A DNA stretch of 9,607 nt from CAZGYE01 sp964530165 (GCA_964530165.1 CAZGYE010000230.1:1-9607), one strand, 5' to 3'. Positions 1-6,785 are shown, counted from the first letter of the stretch. Program-made: numbers and translations. Notes: a model not told the origin generated them from the letters alone.

Positions 1-525
1 ATCGATGTCGTCGGCGGCGACCAAAACGACAGCGTCGTCGGCAGCGACTTCGACGACAACATCCGCGGTGGAGGCGACGAAGACACGCTCGAAGGCGGCG
101 CCGGCGAAGACACGATCAGAGGCGAAGGAGGCGCCGACCGAGTCAACGGCGGCGCCGGCAACGACAACATACGCGGCAATGGGGGCAACGACGTCCTCAA
201 CGGCGGCGCCGGCGACGACACGATGCGCGGCAATACAGGACGCGACGCACTGGAGGGCGGCGACGGGGATGATAACCTGCTGGGCAATAGCGGACGCGAC
301 ACCCTCAGCGGAGACGCCGGACGCGATACGCTGACCGGCGGAACCGGTGAGGACCAAATGTTCGGCGGCGCCGACAACGACAGCCTCGCGGGGAGCGAGG
401 ACGGCGACCTGCTCAACGGCGGATCGGGCGACGATACGCTCACCGGCGATGCCGGCGACGACGTCCTGGTCGGCGGCGGCGATGCCGACTTGCTCCTTGG
501 TGGAGCCGGCGACGACGAGCTGCAC
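1..525 (+). repeat. RTX nonapeptide repeat block 1
   Basis: Tandem 27-bp units encode nine-residue repeats of the form G-G-x-G-x-D-x-L-x, for example GGAGDDTMR and GGSGDDTLT. The block is already in progress at the left edge, so its full length is unknown. Such repeats form a parallel beta-roll that binds calcium between turns. The G and D codons give the DNA a repetitive GGCGGCGCCGGCGAC character. Confidence 0.92.
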
Positions 526-3500
526 AGTGTCGCCGAGTTCGGCACCGACGAAGTCATTGTGCGAGCCAACTCGACGGACCCACAGGGAGCGTCCAATACG
601 GATCCGGGCACTTTTAACCTGGTCGGCCCTGACGCAACGGCTACCACCGCCAACAGCGAATTCAACCCGGCCATCGCCGTCAACCCCAACGACAACGAGG
701 CGAGCGATGAAGAGACCGTGTTTGTGATTGCCACGCAAGTCAATCCGGGCAACCCCACCGACGTTGTCCAAGCCGGTAGTTTCGACGACGGCGTTACATA
801 CGAGGCTTACACGGTCGTCGCGGCGGGCAGTTCGCCGGCGGCCGTCTGGGACCTCAACGCGCTCGGGACGGATGGAATTGCCGGGAACGCCGACGACGAC
901 ACGCTGTACATCGCCTATGCCGATTCCACAGGCGCATTGGTGGTGCAGTCCAGCACCGACGGGGGCGACACCTTCACCGATCTGCCGGGCAGTGGCGGCG
1001 GCGTGCTGGGGACTGCGACCGACAATCCGGCGCTGGCCGTGGGACCGGGCCGACCCTTCTCGCTGGGCGGAGCCGACGTCGACGGCGACGGCGTCTCCGA
1101 CGAGCACGGCCTCTGGATGACCTGGCAAGAGAACGACCACCTCGAGTATGCGGTCTGGAGAGTCGACGCCGACGGAACAATCAATTTCGTCGACGCAGAC
1201 ATCCTCACCGGCACCGACGATGGGCGGTTTCCCGACATCACCGTCGGGCCGAACGGCTCGGCCCTCATCGCCTACCAGAGAAACGTCGGCGGTGACGAAG
1301 GCCCCTCGATGATCAGCACCATGGTCAACCCGGCCGGCCTGGTCGATCCGAGCAACAACTGGTCGGCGCCGCAGCCGGTGCGCAATCCCTTGGACGTCAC
1401 CGCTCCCACGACGAATGTTGGAACCGACGATGCGATCCCAGCGGCTTCGGGCGGTATCAATGCCCAGCCGCACATCGAGTGGGACCACACCGGCGGCAAA
1501 TGGGACGGGCGGATCTACCTGGTCTATACCAGCGAAGTGCCGGATGAGAGCCACGATACGGACGTCGTCATGACCGTCACCGATGACCTGAACGACCTGA
1601 TCATCGATCCGAAAGATCCCAATTTCGAGAAGGACCCGACGGTCTCCTGGACCGCTCCGAAAACCCTCAACGACGACACCACCGGCAGCCAGTTCATGCC
1701 GCAAATGGCTTTGGACCAGGCGACCGGCATCCTGGCCGTCAGTTGGTACGACGCCCGCAACGACAACGGAAACACGACGGCGCCGGGCAACACGAACGAC
1801 AGGCAGGCCGGAGAGGGCGGAAACGTTGACAGCGCCAACGACGACGTGCAGGTCTATGGAACGGTCATCGTCGACGGAGGAGAGGGACTTCGAGTCGCCA
1901 ACTACCGGTTGGGCGGCTTTAGCGACCCAGGAACCCCCAGCGACGGCACCGACGACAACCAGTTCCCCAGCAACTCCAGCGCTGTTGGGGACATGCCCGA
2001 GGTCAACGCGTTCGGCGACTACATGGGACTGTCCTTCTTCGGCGGCGAGATGCACGCGGTGTGGGCCGACAACTCGGTCTTTGATCCCGGCACGGGCGAC
2101 ACCGACGACACGCTGGACAGCCAGTACGACCTCAGGACGACCCAGTACCTGATCGCCCACGACGGCGACACGATGCAAGGACAGGACGGCAAGGACACGC
2201 TGTTCGGCGACAACGGCAACGATTCCATGGAGGGCGACGCGACCGCAGGGTTCGACGACGTCCTGCTCGGCGGTGGGGGACAGGACATCTTGCTGGGTGG
2301 TGGGGGGACCGATTTGCTCATTGGCGGCGCCAACGGAGACCCCGGTTCTCCGGTGCTCCTAACTGACGGGACAAACACCTACCCGCGTCGCGGAACCCCG
2401 CTGGGTGACTTCGCTCAGGGAGGCCCCACGGGCGCGGACACCGACTTGCTTCTGGGTGACGACATCGGCGACACGTTCTTCGAAGATGCCAGCGGTGACG
2501 CCGTCTCCGTCAACAAGCTGGTGACCGAATGGAACACAGGCGACGACTTCTCGACGGCGCTGACCACGAAGCTGTTCGTGCTCGATCCCACCAACATCGA
2601 CCTCGGCGCCTTTGGCCAAGATACGCTGTTCGGTGCAGGAGGAGACGACAGCATCTACGGTGGGGATGGAAATGACCTGATCCACGGTGATTCCACGATC
2701 GGCGGCGTCGATGGAAAGGACACGCTCATCGGCGGCCGCGGAAACGACACCCTGCGGGGCGGTGACGACGCCGACCTGATCTTCGGTTCTCACCCGCTGG
2801 ATGACGGCGTCGATCCGGCACTCGACCAGGACCTCATCGAGGGCGACGGCGCCGGTTCCAGCCCCACTGGTGCAGATACGCTCAGCGGCGGCGCCGGCGC
2901 CGATACAATCGCCGGCTCCGACGTCGACGGCACGACGGTTGACGCAGCCATCGACGTCATCTTCGGCGACATCGACCCCTCAGCCACCGGCTTCAATCCG
3001 TTGCTGCACACGGGCAACGATAGGATCGTCTGGTCTGGAGGCGACGGATCCGACGATATTGATGCGGGCCGCGGCTTCGACACGATTGAGATTAACTTCC
3101 GCACCGAGACGGCGCTGCTCGTCGAAGACTGGCCCGTCGTCCCAGGCACCGAGATCGGAATCAAGGACAGTACCGGCGAAATGCATTCTGTGAACGATGA
3201 GCATCTGGACATCCGCGGAGACGACTCTGCCGAGACGCTGACCGTCACCGATTTGTCAGCGCTGGTAGACCCGCGTTTGATCACCGTCGACTTTGCAGAG
3301 GGAGACGACAAGTATCTCGGCAGTGCCATCGCAGACGTGACCGTCCTCGTCCATGTCCTCGGTGGTCCCGGCGATGACACGGTGGAAGGAGGTATCGGTG
3401 ACGACACGCTCAACGGAGAGGGCGGCGCCGACAGCCTTGTCGGGAATGGCGGAGATGATGTTCTCCGCGGCGGTGAGGACGACGACCGTCTCTACGGCGA

Positions 3501-4473
3501 CGACGTGTTGGGAACGGCGCTCACCGGCAATGATACGCTCACAGGCGAGGGCGGCGCCGACTCGTTGGTCGGTGGCCTCGGCGACGACCGCCTCGAGGGC
3601 GGCGATGGCAACGACACCATGCGCGGCGACGACCCCGCCAGTGCTGCCACAGCCGGTGGTGAGGACATCATGTCGGGCGACAACGGAGCCGACAGTATGA
3701 CCGGCGGTTGGGGCAACGACCTGCTCAACGTCGGTGAGGAAAACGACACGATGATCGGCGACGAGAACGACGACACGCTCCTCGGCGGTCAAGGCAGCGA
3801 CTCGCTGGGTGGCGCCGCCGGTGTCGAGGAAGGTGACGACTTGATCCGCGGCGGCGACGGCCGGGATACGATCAACGGAGGCACCGGGGCCGACACGTTG
3901 CAGGGCGGCAACCACAGGGACTCCATCAAGGGCGACGGAGCCGCCGACTGGATCCAAGGAGGCTTTGGCAAGGACACCTTGGAAGGTGAAGCCGGAGACG
4001 ATACGATCTTCGGCGGTCGCGGCAGCGACGACATCGACGGTGGTACCGAAAAAGACGTGATCGCCGGCAACGGCGGCCGGGACACCATCGACGGCGGTGC
4101 CGACGACGACACCATCAACGGTGCCGGCGGCGCCGATTCAATCGTCGGTGGCACCGGTAGCGACAAAATCTCCGGTCGTCAAGGAGACGATTCGATCGAC
4201 GGTGGTGCAGGCACCGATGTTCTCCTCGGCGGTGACGGTGACGACACGCTCGACGGCGGTGCCGCGGACGGAGCTGTGGACACGATGCTGGGCAACGACG
4301 GCGCCGACAGCATCACCGGTGATGGTGCAGACACAGTGAGCGGCGGAGACGACGATGACACGCTCGCTGGCTTTGCCGGCAGTGACGATCCCACGCTGGA
4401 CGATGCGTTCAACGCCAGCGTCAACGGATTGGAATGGATCGACGACATCATGAGGTTCCTGGACACCATCTAA
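1..4473 (+). CDS. Giant RTX calcium-binding protein with embedded sialidase-like domain (5' end outside window)
   Basis: The frame is open from base 1 with RTX repeats already running, so the start lies upstream; an ATG at 223 is only an internal Met. The visible 1490 residues contain, in order: RTX repeats (about 1-175); a sialidase-like propeller region (about 177-719); RTX repeats (721-780); an insert (about 781-868); RTX repeats (869-977); a degenerate calcium-binding module (about 1005-1118); a long RTX block (1121-1462); and a short tail ending in hydrophobic residues and Ile. The propeller region has one clear Asp-box (S318, D320, G322, F325), a WYDARND stretch at 582-588, an FGDYMGL stretch at 671-677 followed by W688-A-D-N, and a calcium-loop-like run D359-x-D-x-D-G-x-x-D367. 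I saw no cysteine in the visible protein, and it is very acidic. RTX proteins of this kind are normally exported by type I secretion and fold on binding extracellular calcium; the C-terminus would carry the signal. Whether the propeller is catalytic cannot be judged. No secretion genes are visible. The gene ends 48 nt before a strong hairpin. Confidence 0.93.
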   Translation: MDVVGGDQNDSVVGSDFDDNIRGGGDEDTLEGGAGEDTIRGEGGADRVNGGAGNDNIRGNGGNDVLNGGAGDDTMRGNTGRDALEGGDGDDNLLGNSGRDTLSGDAGRDTLTGGTGEDQMFGGADNDSLAGSEDGDLLNGGSGDDTLTGDAGDDVLVGGGDADLLLGGAGDDELHSVAEFGTDEVIVRANSTDPQGASNTDPGTFNLVGPDATATTANSEFNPAIAVNPNDNEASDEETVFVIATQVNPGNPTDVVQAGSFDDGVTYEAYTVVAAGSSPAAVWDLNALGTDGIAGNADDDTLYIAYADSTGALVVQSSTDGGDTFTDLPGSGGGVLGTATDNPALAVGPGRPFSLGGADVDGDGVSDEHGLWMTWQENDHLEYAVWRVDADGTINFVDADILTGTDDGRFPDITVGPNGSALIAYQRNVGGDEGPSMISTMVNPAGLVDPSNNWSAPQPVRNPLDVTAPTTNVGTDDAIPAASGGINAQPHIEWDHTGGKWDGRIYLVYTSEVPDESHDTDVVMTVTDDLNDLIIDPKDPNFEKDPTVSWTAPKTLNDDTTGSQFMPQMALDQATGILAVSWYDARNDNGNTTAPGNTNDRQAGEGGNVDSANDDVQVYGTVIVDGGEGLRVANYRLGGFSDPGTPSDGTDDNQFPSNSSAVGDMPEVNAFGDYMGLSFFGGEMHAVWADNSVFDPGTGDTDDTLDSQYDLRTTQYLIAHDGDTMQGQDGKDTLFGDNGNDSMEGDATAGFDDVLLGGGGQDILLGGGGTDLLIGGANGDPGSPVLLTDGTNTYPRRGTPLGDFAQGGPTGADTDLLLGDDIGDTFFEDASGDAVSVNKLVTEWNTGDDFSTALTTKLFVLDPTNIDLGAFGQDTLFGAGGDDSIYGGDGNDLIHGDSTIGGVDGKDTLIGGRGNDTLRGGDDADLIFGSHPLDDGVDPALDQDLIEGDGAGSSPTGADTLSGGAGADTIAGSDVDGTTVDAAIDVIFGDIDPSATGFNPLLHTGNDRIVWSGGDGSDDIDAGRGFDTIEINFRTETALLVEDWPVVPGTEIGIKDSTGEMHSVNDEHLDIRGDDSAETLTVTDLSALVDPRLITVDFAEGDDKYLGSAIADVTVLVHVLGGPGDDTVEGGIGDDTLNGEGGADSLVGNGGDDVLRGGEDDDRLYGDDVLGTALTGNDTLTGEGGADSLVGGLGDDRLEGGDGNDTMRGDDPASAATAGGEDIMSGDNGADSMTGGWGNDLLNVGEENDTMIGDENDDTLLGGQGSDSLGGAAGVEEGDDLIRGGDGRDTINGGTGADTLQGGNHRDSIKGDGAADWIQGGFGKDTLEGEAGDDTIFGGRGSDDIDGGTEKDVIAGNGGRDTIDGGADDDTINGAGGADSIVGGTGSDKISGRQGDDSIDGGAGTDVLLGGDGDDTLDGGAADGAVDTMLGNDGADSITGDGADTVSGGDDDDTLAGFAGSDDPTLDDAFNASVNGLEWIDDIMRFLDTI
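2161..2340 (+). repeat. RTX nonapeptide repeat block 2
   Basis: About six nonapeptide turns (for example GDNGNDSME and GGGGQDILL) follow the sialidase-like region directly. A short non-repeat spacer (DATAGF) interrupts the register. The block ends before a non-RTX insert that begins near 2341. Confidence 0.88.
2605..2931 (+). repeat. RTX nonapeptide repeat block 3
   Basis: RTX turns such as GAGGDDSIY, GGDGNDLIH and GGRGNDTLR, interrupted by two longer loops near 2788-2830 and 2845-2875. The longer loops leave the repeat frame but return to it, as is common in large RTX proteins. Confidence 0.85.
3361..4386 (+). repeat. RTX nonapeptide repeat block 4 (main C-terminal array)
   Basis: The longest RTX block in the window, about 340 codons, or room for roughly 37 nonapeptide turns. 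Typical units are GGIGDDTLN, GNGGDDVLR and GGRGSDDID. Short loops near 3500-3525 and 3633-3660 interrupt it. It is followed by about 28 non-repeat residues ending the protein, the expected place for a type I secretion signal. Confidence 0.92.
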
Positions 4474-4521
4474 GGAGATACTCTAGCGTAACGGAGTGTA
4501 TTGAAGCCTATTCATCCCAGC

Positions 4522-4567
4522 CCCCCGCGGGGTGCAGTGCCGCGACCTGGCCTGCACTCCGCGGGGG
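4522..4567 (+). terminator. Strong GC-rich hairpin, probable terminator of the RTX gene
   Basis: Left arm 4522-4537 (cccccgcggggtgcag) pairs with right arm 4552-4567 over 16 positions: 15 Watson-Crick pairs and one G-U pair (4531 with 4558). The loop is 14 nt. It starts 48 nt after the RTX stop codon. The following tgtttcggtt is only weakly T-rich, so the intrinsic terminator is not canonical, but position and stability favour termination or 3'-end protection. Confidence 0.7.
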
Positions 4568-4587
4568 TGTTTCGGTTCGGAAAGCAC

Positions 4588-4641
4588 TCAGCGGTCTCTA
4601 GCTACGAAAAGCTGATTGCTGACCGCTGAACGCTGAACGCT
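4588..4641. repeat. Intergenic palindrome with tandem heptamers (gctgaac family)
   Basis: Four contiguous 7-nt units, gctgatt, gctgacc, gctgaac and gctgaac, run from 4611 to 4638, followed by gct. The first part is also one side of an inverted repeat: tcagcggtc at 4588-4596 is the exact reverse complement of gaccgctga at 4621-4629. The patch lies between the hairpin after the RTX gene and the next gene. It looks like a non-coding simple-sequence element rather than an operator; its function is unknown. Confidence 0.65.
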
Positions 4642-4744
4642 CGTCGCCGCGAGATTCATCCCTTGTGAGAGGTGCCTATACCCTTTTTGGTTCCTGCGAT
4701 TCATTGTTTCGTCTCCTCCGAAGAGGTACGCTAGAAGTCGCAAC

Positions 4745-4984
4745 ATGATCAACCGACTCAACAACTACGATCCCGGAAAGAAACAGCAGATTAAGATGCT
4801 GCAGGAAGCGGTGCAGTTTCAACGGGAGCGGCTCGCGCTCGCCAAGGAGATTATCGGAATGAAGGAAGAGGCCATTGCCATTCAGCGGGAAACCATTGCG
4901 CTCCAGCAAGAAGAGATTGAAAGCCAAAAAGAGGCCCTCGCCGCAAAAGAGGAAACCATCAAGCTTCTCCGAGAAGCACTCTGA
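4745..4984 (+). CDS. Small heptad-repeat (coiled-coil-like) protein, unknown function
   Basis: Encodes 79 residues, almost all helix-favouring and rich in E, K, Q, A, I and L. An aliphatic residue recurs exactly every seven positions from I16 through 23, 30, 37, 44, 51, 58, 65 and 72 to L79. From residue 41 onward the heptads are visibly repeated, such as EEAIAIQ, RETIALQ and EETIKLL. A second hydrophobic position at +2 (M18, F25, L32, M39, I46, L53) fades toward the end, so the pattern is not a textbook 3-4 coiled coil, but a long amphipathic helix or oligomer is likely. There is no signal peptide, membrane segment or cysteine. Codon use is consistent with a real gene (many C/G third positions). 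No good Shine-Dalgarno is seen at normal spacing; GAGG lies about 14 nt upstream. A weak promoter-like pair (TTGTTT, 17 nt, TACGCT) ends only about a dozen bases before the ATG. I do not recognise a family. Confidence 0.65.
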   Translation: MINRLNNYDPGKKQQIKMLQEAVQFQRERLALAKEIIGMKEEAIAIQRETIALQQEEIESQKEALAAKEETIKLLREAL

Positions 4985-4988
4985 AACC

Positions 4989-5011
4989 TTAGCCCGGCTA
5001 CACCGGGCTAA
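4989..5011. terminator. Perfect 9-bp hairpin between convergent genes
   Basis: ttagcccgg (4989-4997) and ccgggctaa (5003-5011) are exact reverse complements around the 5-nt loop ctaca. It starts 4 nt after the stop of the small plus-strand gene and lies 113 nt past the stop of the minus-strand PEBP gene, so it could end transcription from either side. Neither side has a real T-run. It could equally be a dispersed REP-like palindrome, as sequences of this type recur in many GC-rich genomes. A second, weaker inverted repeat (caaacg 5056-5061 / cgtttg 5071-5076) lies between it and the PEBP stop. Confidence 0.55.
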
Positions 5012-5123
5012 GTCATCCGTGGTTCCATTCTTCGTTCGGACAATTTCGCGCACGACAAACGAATTTTGAACGTTTGCAGTGCAGTGTAGAGATGCTCGGT
5101 GTCGGGAACGTCTCGCCCCATGA

Positions 5124-5792
5124 CTACCGCTGGTAGGTTCCGACCAGTTCTCCCTCTGCCAAAACGTGGCCGGACATCGCCTCGAGCAAACTCTTTTTGT
5201 CGAGTCCAGGCTCTAAAGGCAGTTCCGCATCCAGTGCGTAGAGTTTGAAGTGGTAGTGGTGTACGCCGTGTCCTTTGGGTGGCGCCGGACCACGGTAACC
5301 GACGGCCCCCCAAGAGTTCTCCCCTTGCAGCGCTCCAACCGGCGAGGACGAGAGTCTCTCGTCCGCGGGAATTCCTTCGGTCAGGCCCTGCTCGGTCGCG
5401 GGGATCTTGTAGATCACCCAATGGACCCACGGTTGCCGCGAAGGGGCGTCCGGATCGTCGACGATCAGCGCAAGCTCTTTCGCGTGTTCCGGCGGTTGAG
5501 ACCAGCGCAGCGGCGGGGAGACGTCGTCACCGTCGCCGGTATATTTTTGCGGGACGGCCTGATTCTGGGCAAATGCTTCGCTGTGGACTGTGATGCGCAT
5601 GGTCGGAGTTCCCGGTTTCGAGTCAACTGTTTGCCGAGGGGGACCCGGCGACGGCGGCTCCGTCTGCGCACAGCCGGCAAAGAGAATCAGCCCGGCTGCC
5701 GTCCGCCAAGTAACCGCCAGGATGCAACCGGCACGTTTCGAAGGCCGTCCTCGATTGCGTGTCTGTTGGTTTCGAGGTCGCTGTTTCAACAT
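5124..5792 (-). CDS. PEBP/YbhB-YbcL family lipoprotein (Raf kinase inhibitor-like)
   Basis: A 222-residue protein with the phosphatidylethanolamine-binding protein fold signature: GDGDDVSPPLRW at 86-97, DPDAP at 113-117, HWVIYKIP at 124-131, and GYRGPAPP at 165-172 followed by HHYHFKLYALD at 178-188. Bacterial members are about 150-180 residues and bind small anionic ligands; their physiological role is poorly known. Here an N-terminal extension carries a lipobox, LFAG-C41, followed by a Pro-rich linker, so the domain is probably anchored in the periplasm or outer membrane. The n-region before the hydrophobic stretch is unusually long and basic (about 30 residues). The ATG at 5792 is favoured because GAGG sits 5 nt upstream; Met65 would give a cytosolic form but lacks a clear ribosome site. 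The gene starts 21 nt after the Memo gene stops and is probably co-transcribed with it. Confidence 0.9.
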   Translation of the reverse strand: MLKQRPRNQQTRNRGRPSKRAGCILAVTWRTAAGLILFAGCAQTEPPSPGPPRQTVDSKPGTPTMRITVHSEAFAQNQAVPQKYTGDGDDVSPPLRWSQPPEHAKELALIVDDPDAPSRQPWVHWVIYKIPATEQGLTEGIPADERLSSSPVGALQGENSWGAVGYRGPAPPKGHGVHHYHFKLYALDAELPLEPGLDKKSLLEAMSGHVLAEGELVGTYQR

Positions 5793-5813
5793 TGTCGCCT
5801 CAAGGAGGTCGGT

Positions 5814-6599
5814 TCATGCGAGCACATAGGCGCCGTATCCGACGACCTGATCGCGCGGCCCCGCGGTGTCACCCGAGCTGCGCAGGTCGAGGGTCGTCAC
5901 CTGCAGGTTACGATCACGGGCCACGCTCAGCAAGCCTCGGATGGAACTGTACCCGCAGGCTTGCTCGCTGGTCAAATCCTCGTAGGAAAGCCGTTCGATG
6001 GTCTCCGACGTGATGCGATCGAGCCGCGACGCCCGCTGGGAATCGTGATAATGACTGAGATCGGAACTGATGACGATCCGCGTCTCGTCTCCGCCCCACA
6101 CTGTTTCGAGCACGTCGGCCACTTCTTGCCGCGTGGCCTGCCCCACGACAATCGGCACCAGGACGAAATCAGCCAGCACCACCTGTAGAAACGGTAATTG
6201 CACCTCCAGGCTATGTTCCCGGTCATGTGCCGCGTCGAGGGTCTGCACGCGCGGCAATCTCAGAACGTCGGCGATGGCCGGCTTGTCGAGCCCAACAGTG
6301 CCCAGCGGGGTGGCAAACGCATCGGCGCTGCTGACGGCCATCCCTCGTAACGGCACTCGATGCGCAGGTCCGAGCAGGACGACGCGTCTGATCGTTTCGC
6401 GCGCCGGGGCCAGCCGTTTGTACCCGCTGGCCGCCACTGGGCCGGAGTAGATATACCCCGCGTGCGGGACGATCAGCGCCTTCGGCGCCGAGTCCGCAGA
6501 TTCCGCCTGCTCGAGGAAGCCGTCGATCATTGTCCGCAGTTCCTGCGGATCGGCCGGATAGAATGTCCCGGCGACGGCCGGTTGACGCACCGAAGTCAT
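5814..6599 (-). CDS. Memo-family protein (AmmeMemoRadiSam system protein B)
   Basis: A 261-residue protein covering the whole Memo family length. Conserved blocks are PAVAGTFYP at 7-15, PHAGYIYSG at 45-53, LLGPAH at 75-80, HSLEVQLPFLQ at 129-139, ISSDLSHYHD at 177-186, and C215-G-Y in the last third. H46, H80, H183 or H185, and C215 match the positions of the proposed metal-binding/active-site residues of human MEMO1 (His49, His81, His192, Cys244) and of extradiol-dioxygenase-like relatives. The enzymatic activity of bacterial members is unknown. In many prokaryotes Memo is encoded with or fused to AMMECR1 and a radical-SAM protein; neither is in this window. I chose the ATG at 6599 over an in-frame ATG at 6680: it has GAGGAG 9 nt upstream, begins right at the conserved domain, and a good promoter lies inside the longer reading frame. 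Predicted cytosolic. Confidence 0.93.
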   Translation of the reverse strand: MTSVRQPAVAGTFYPADPQELRTMIDGFLEQAESADSAPKALIVPHAGYIYSGPVAASGYKRLAPARETIRRVVLLGPAHRVPLRGMAVSSADAFATPLGTVGLDKPAIADVLRLPRVQTLDAAHDREHSLEVQLPFLQVVLADFVLVPIVVGQATRQEVADVLETVWGGDETRIVISSDLSHYHDSQRASRLDRITSETIERLSYEDLTSEQACGYSSIRGLLSVARDRNLQVTTLDLRSSGDTAGPRDQVVGYGAYVLA

Positions 6600-6608
6600 C
6601 GTTTGTGA

Positions 6609-6614
6609 CTCCTC
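6609..6614 (-). promoter_or_regulatory. Ribosome binding site of the Memo gene
   Basis: GAGGAG on the minus strand, separated by 9 nt from the ATG at 6597-6599. This match decides the start in favour of Met28 of the longer reading frame. Confidence 0.8.
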
Positions 6615-6637
6615 TGCTCCTGATGCTGCGACACCCG

Positions 6638-6666
6638 ATGATACGCAACGGACACCAAACGGGCAA
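6638..6666 (-). promoter_or_regulatory. Sigma70-like promoter for the Memo-PEBP unit
   Basis: On the minus strand TTGCCC (6661-6666, 4/6 match to TTGACA) is followed after exactly 17 nt by TATCAT (6638-6643, 5/6 match to TATAAT). The expected transcript start near 6631 would give a leader of about 30 nt containing the GAGGAG site. Placement between the palindrome at 6714-6785 and the gene is consistent. It has not been tested against background frequency. Confidence 0.55.
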
Positions 6667-6713
6667 GCAGTCGCCGGCATTCACTGTGCCGCGTCGTTCC
6701 ATCTCGGCAAGAT

Positions 6714-6785
6714 GTGTGCCACGGCTCTGTGAGCCGTGCAATGTGCTCGAACGGAACCAGCACGACTGACACAGCCGTGGCACAC
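6714..6785. repeat. 72-bp imperfect palindrome (tgtgccacggct element)
   Basis: Outer arms gtgtgccacggct (6714-6726) and its exact reverse complement (6773-6785) enclose 46 nt. Inside, agccgtg (6732-6738) can also pair with cacggct of the left arm (6720-6726, loop ctgtg), and gtgct (6743-6747) pairs with agcac (6759-6763). The element could thus switch between one long stem and two or three small hairpins. It sits in the gap after the minus-strand Asp-box gene and upstream of the Memo promoter. It may act as a terminator for the former, but the structure looks more like a dispersed REP/MITE-type intergenic repeat. Confidence 0.65.

Noticed and set aside
1..525. Regular short repeats that could suggest a CRISPR or satellite array
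   Set aside because: The period is 27 bp and fits RTX codons throughout; units diverge at wobble positions and there are no unique spacers.
2790..3413. Long minus-strand open frames opposite the RTX gene (207 and 233 residues at 2790-3413 and 3256-3957)
   Set aside because: They are Ser/Pro- or Val/Ala-rich mirror images of GC-rich Gly/Asp codons and have no domain or ribosome site.
223..4473. Start of the RTX gene at the ATG at 223
   Set aside because: The frame is open to base 1 with the same RTX repeats, and no ribosome site precedes 223, so the gene begins outside the window.
4642..4744. Possible tRNA or small RNA in the gap before the coiled-coil-like gene
   Set aside because: No cloverleaf or conserved tRNA arm could be folded from it; only a weak promoter-like pair is visible.
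5250..6188. A 312-codon plus-strand open frame across the PEBP and Memo genes
   Set aside because: It is antisense to two well-recognised families, is Arg-rich with no domain, and spans their intergenic gap.
6600..6680. N-terminal extension of the Memo protein to the ATG at 6680
   Set aside because: The extension is unlike the family, contains the likely promoter and ribosome site, and the domain begins exactly at the ATG at 6599.
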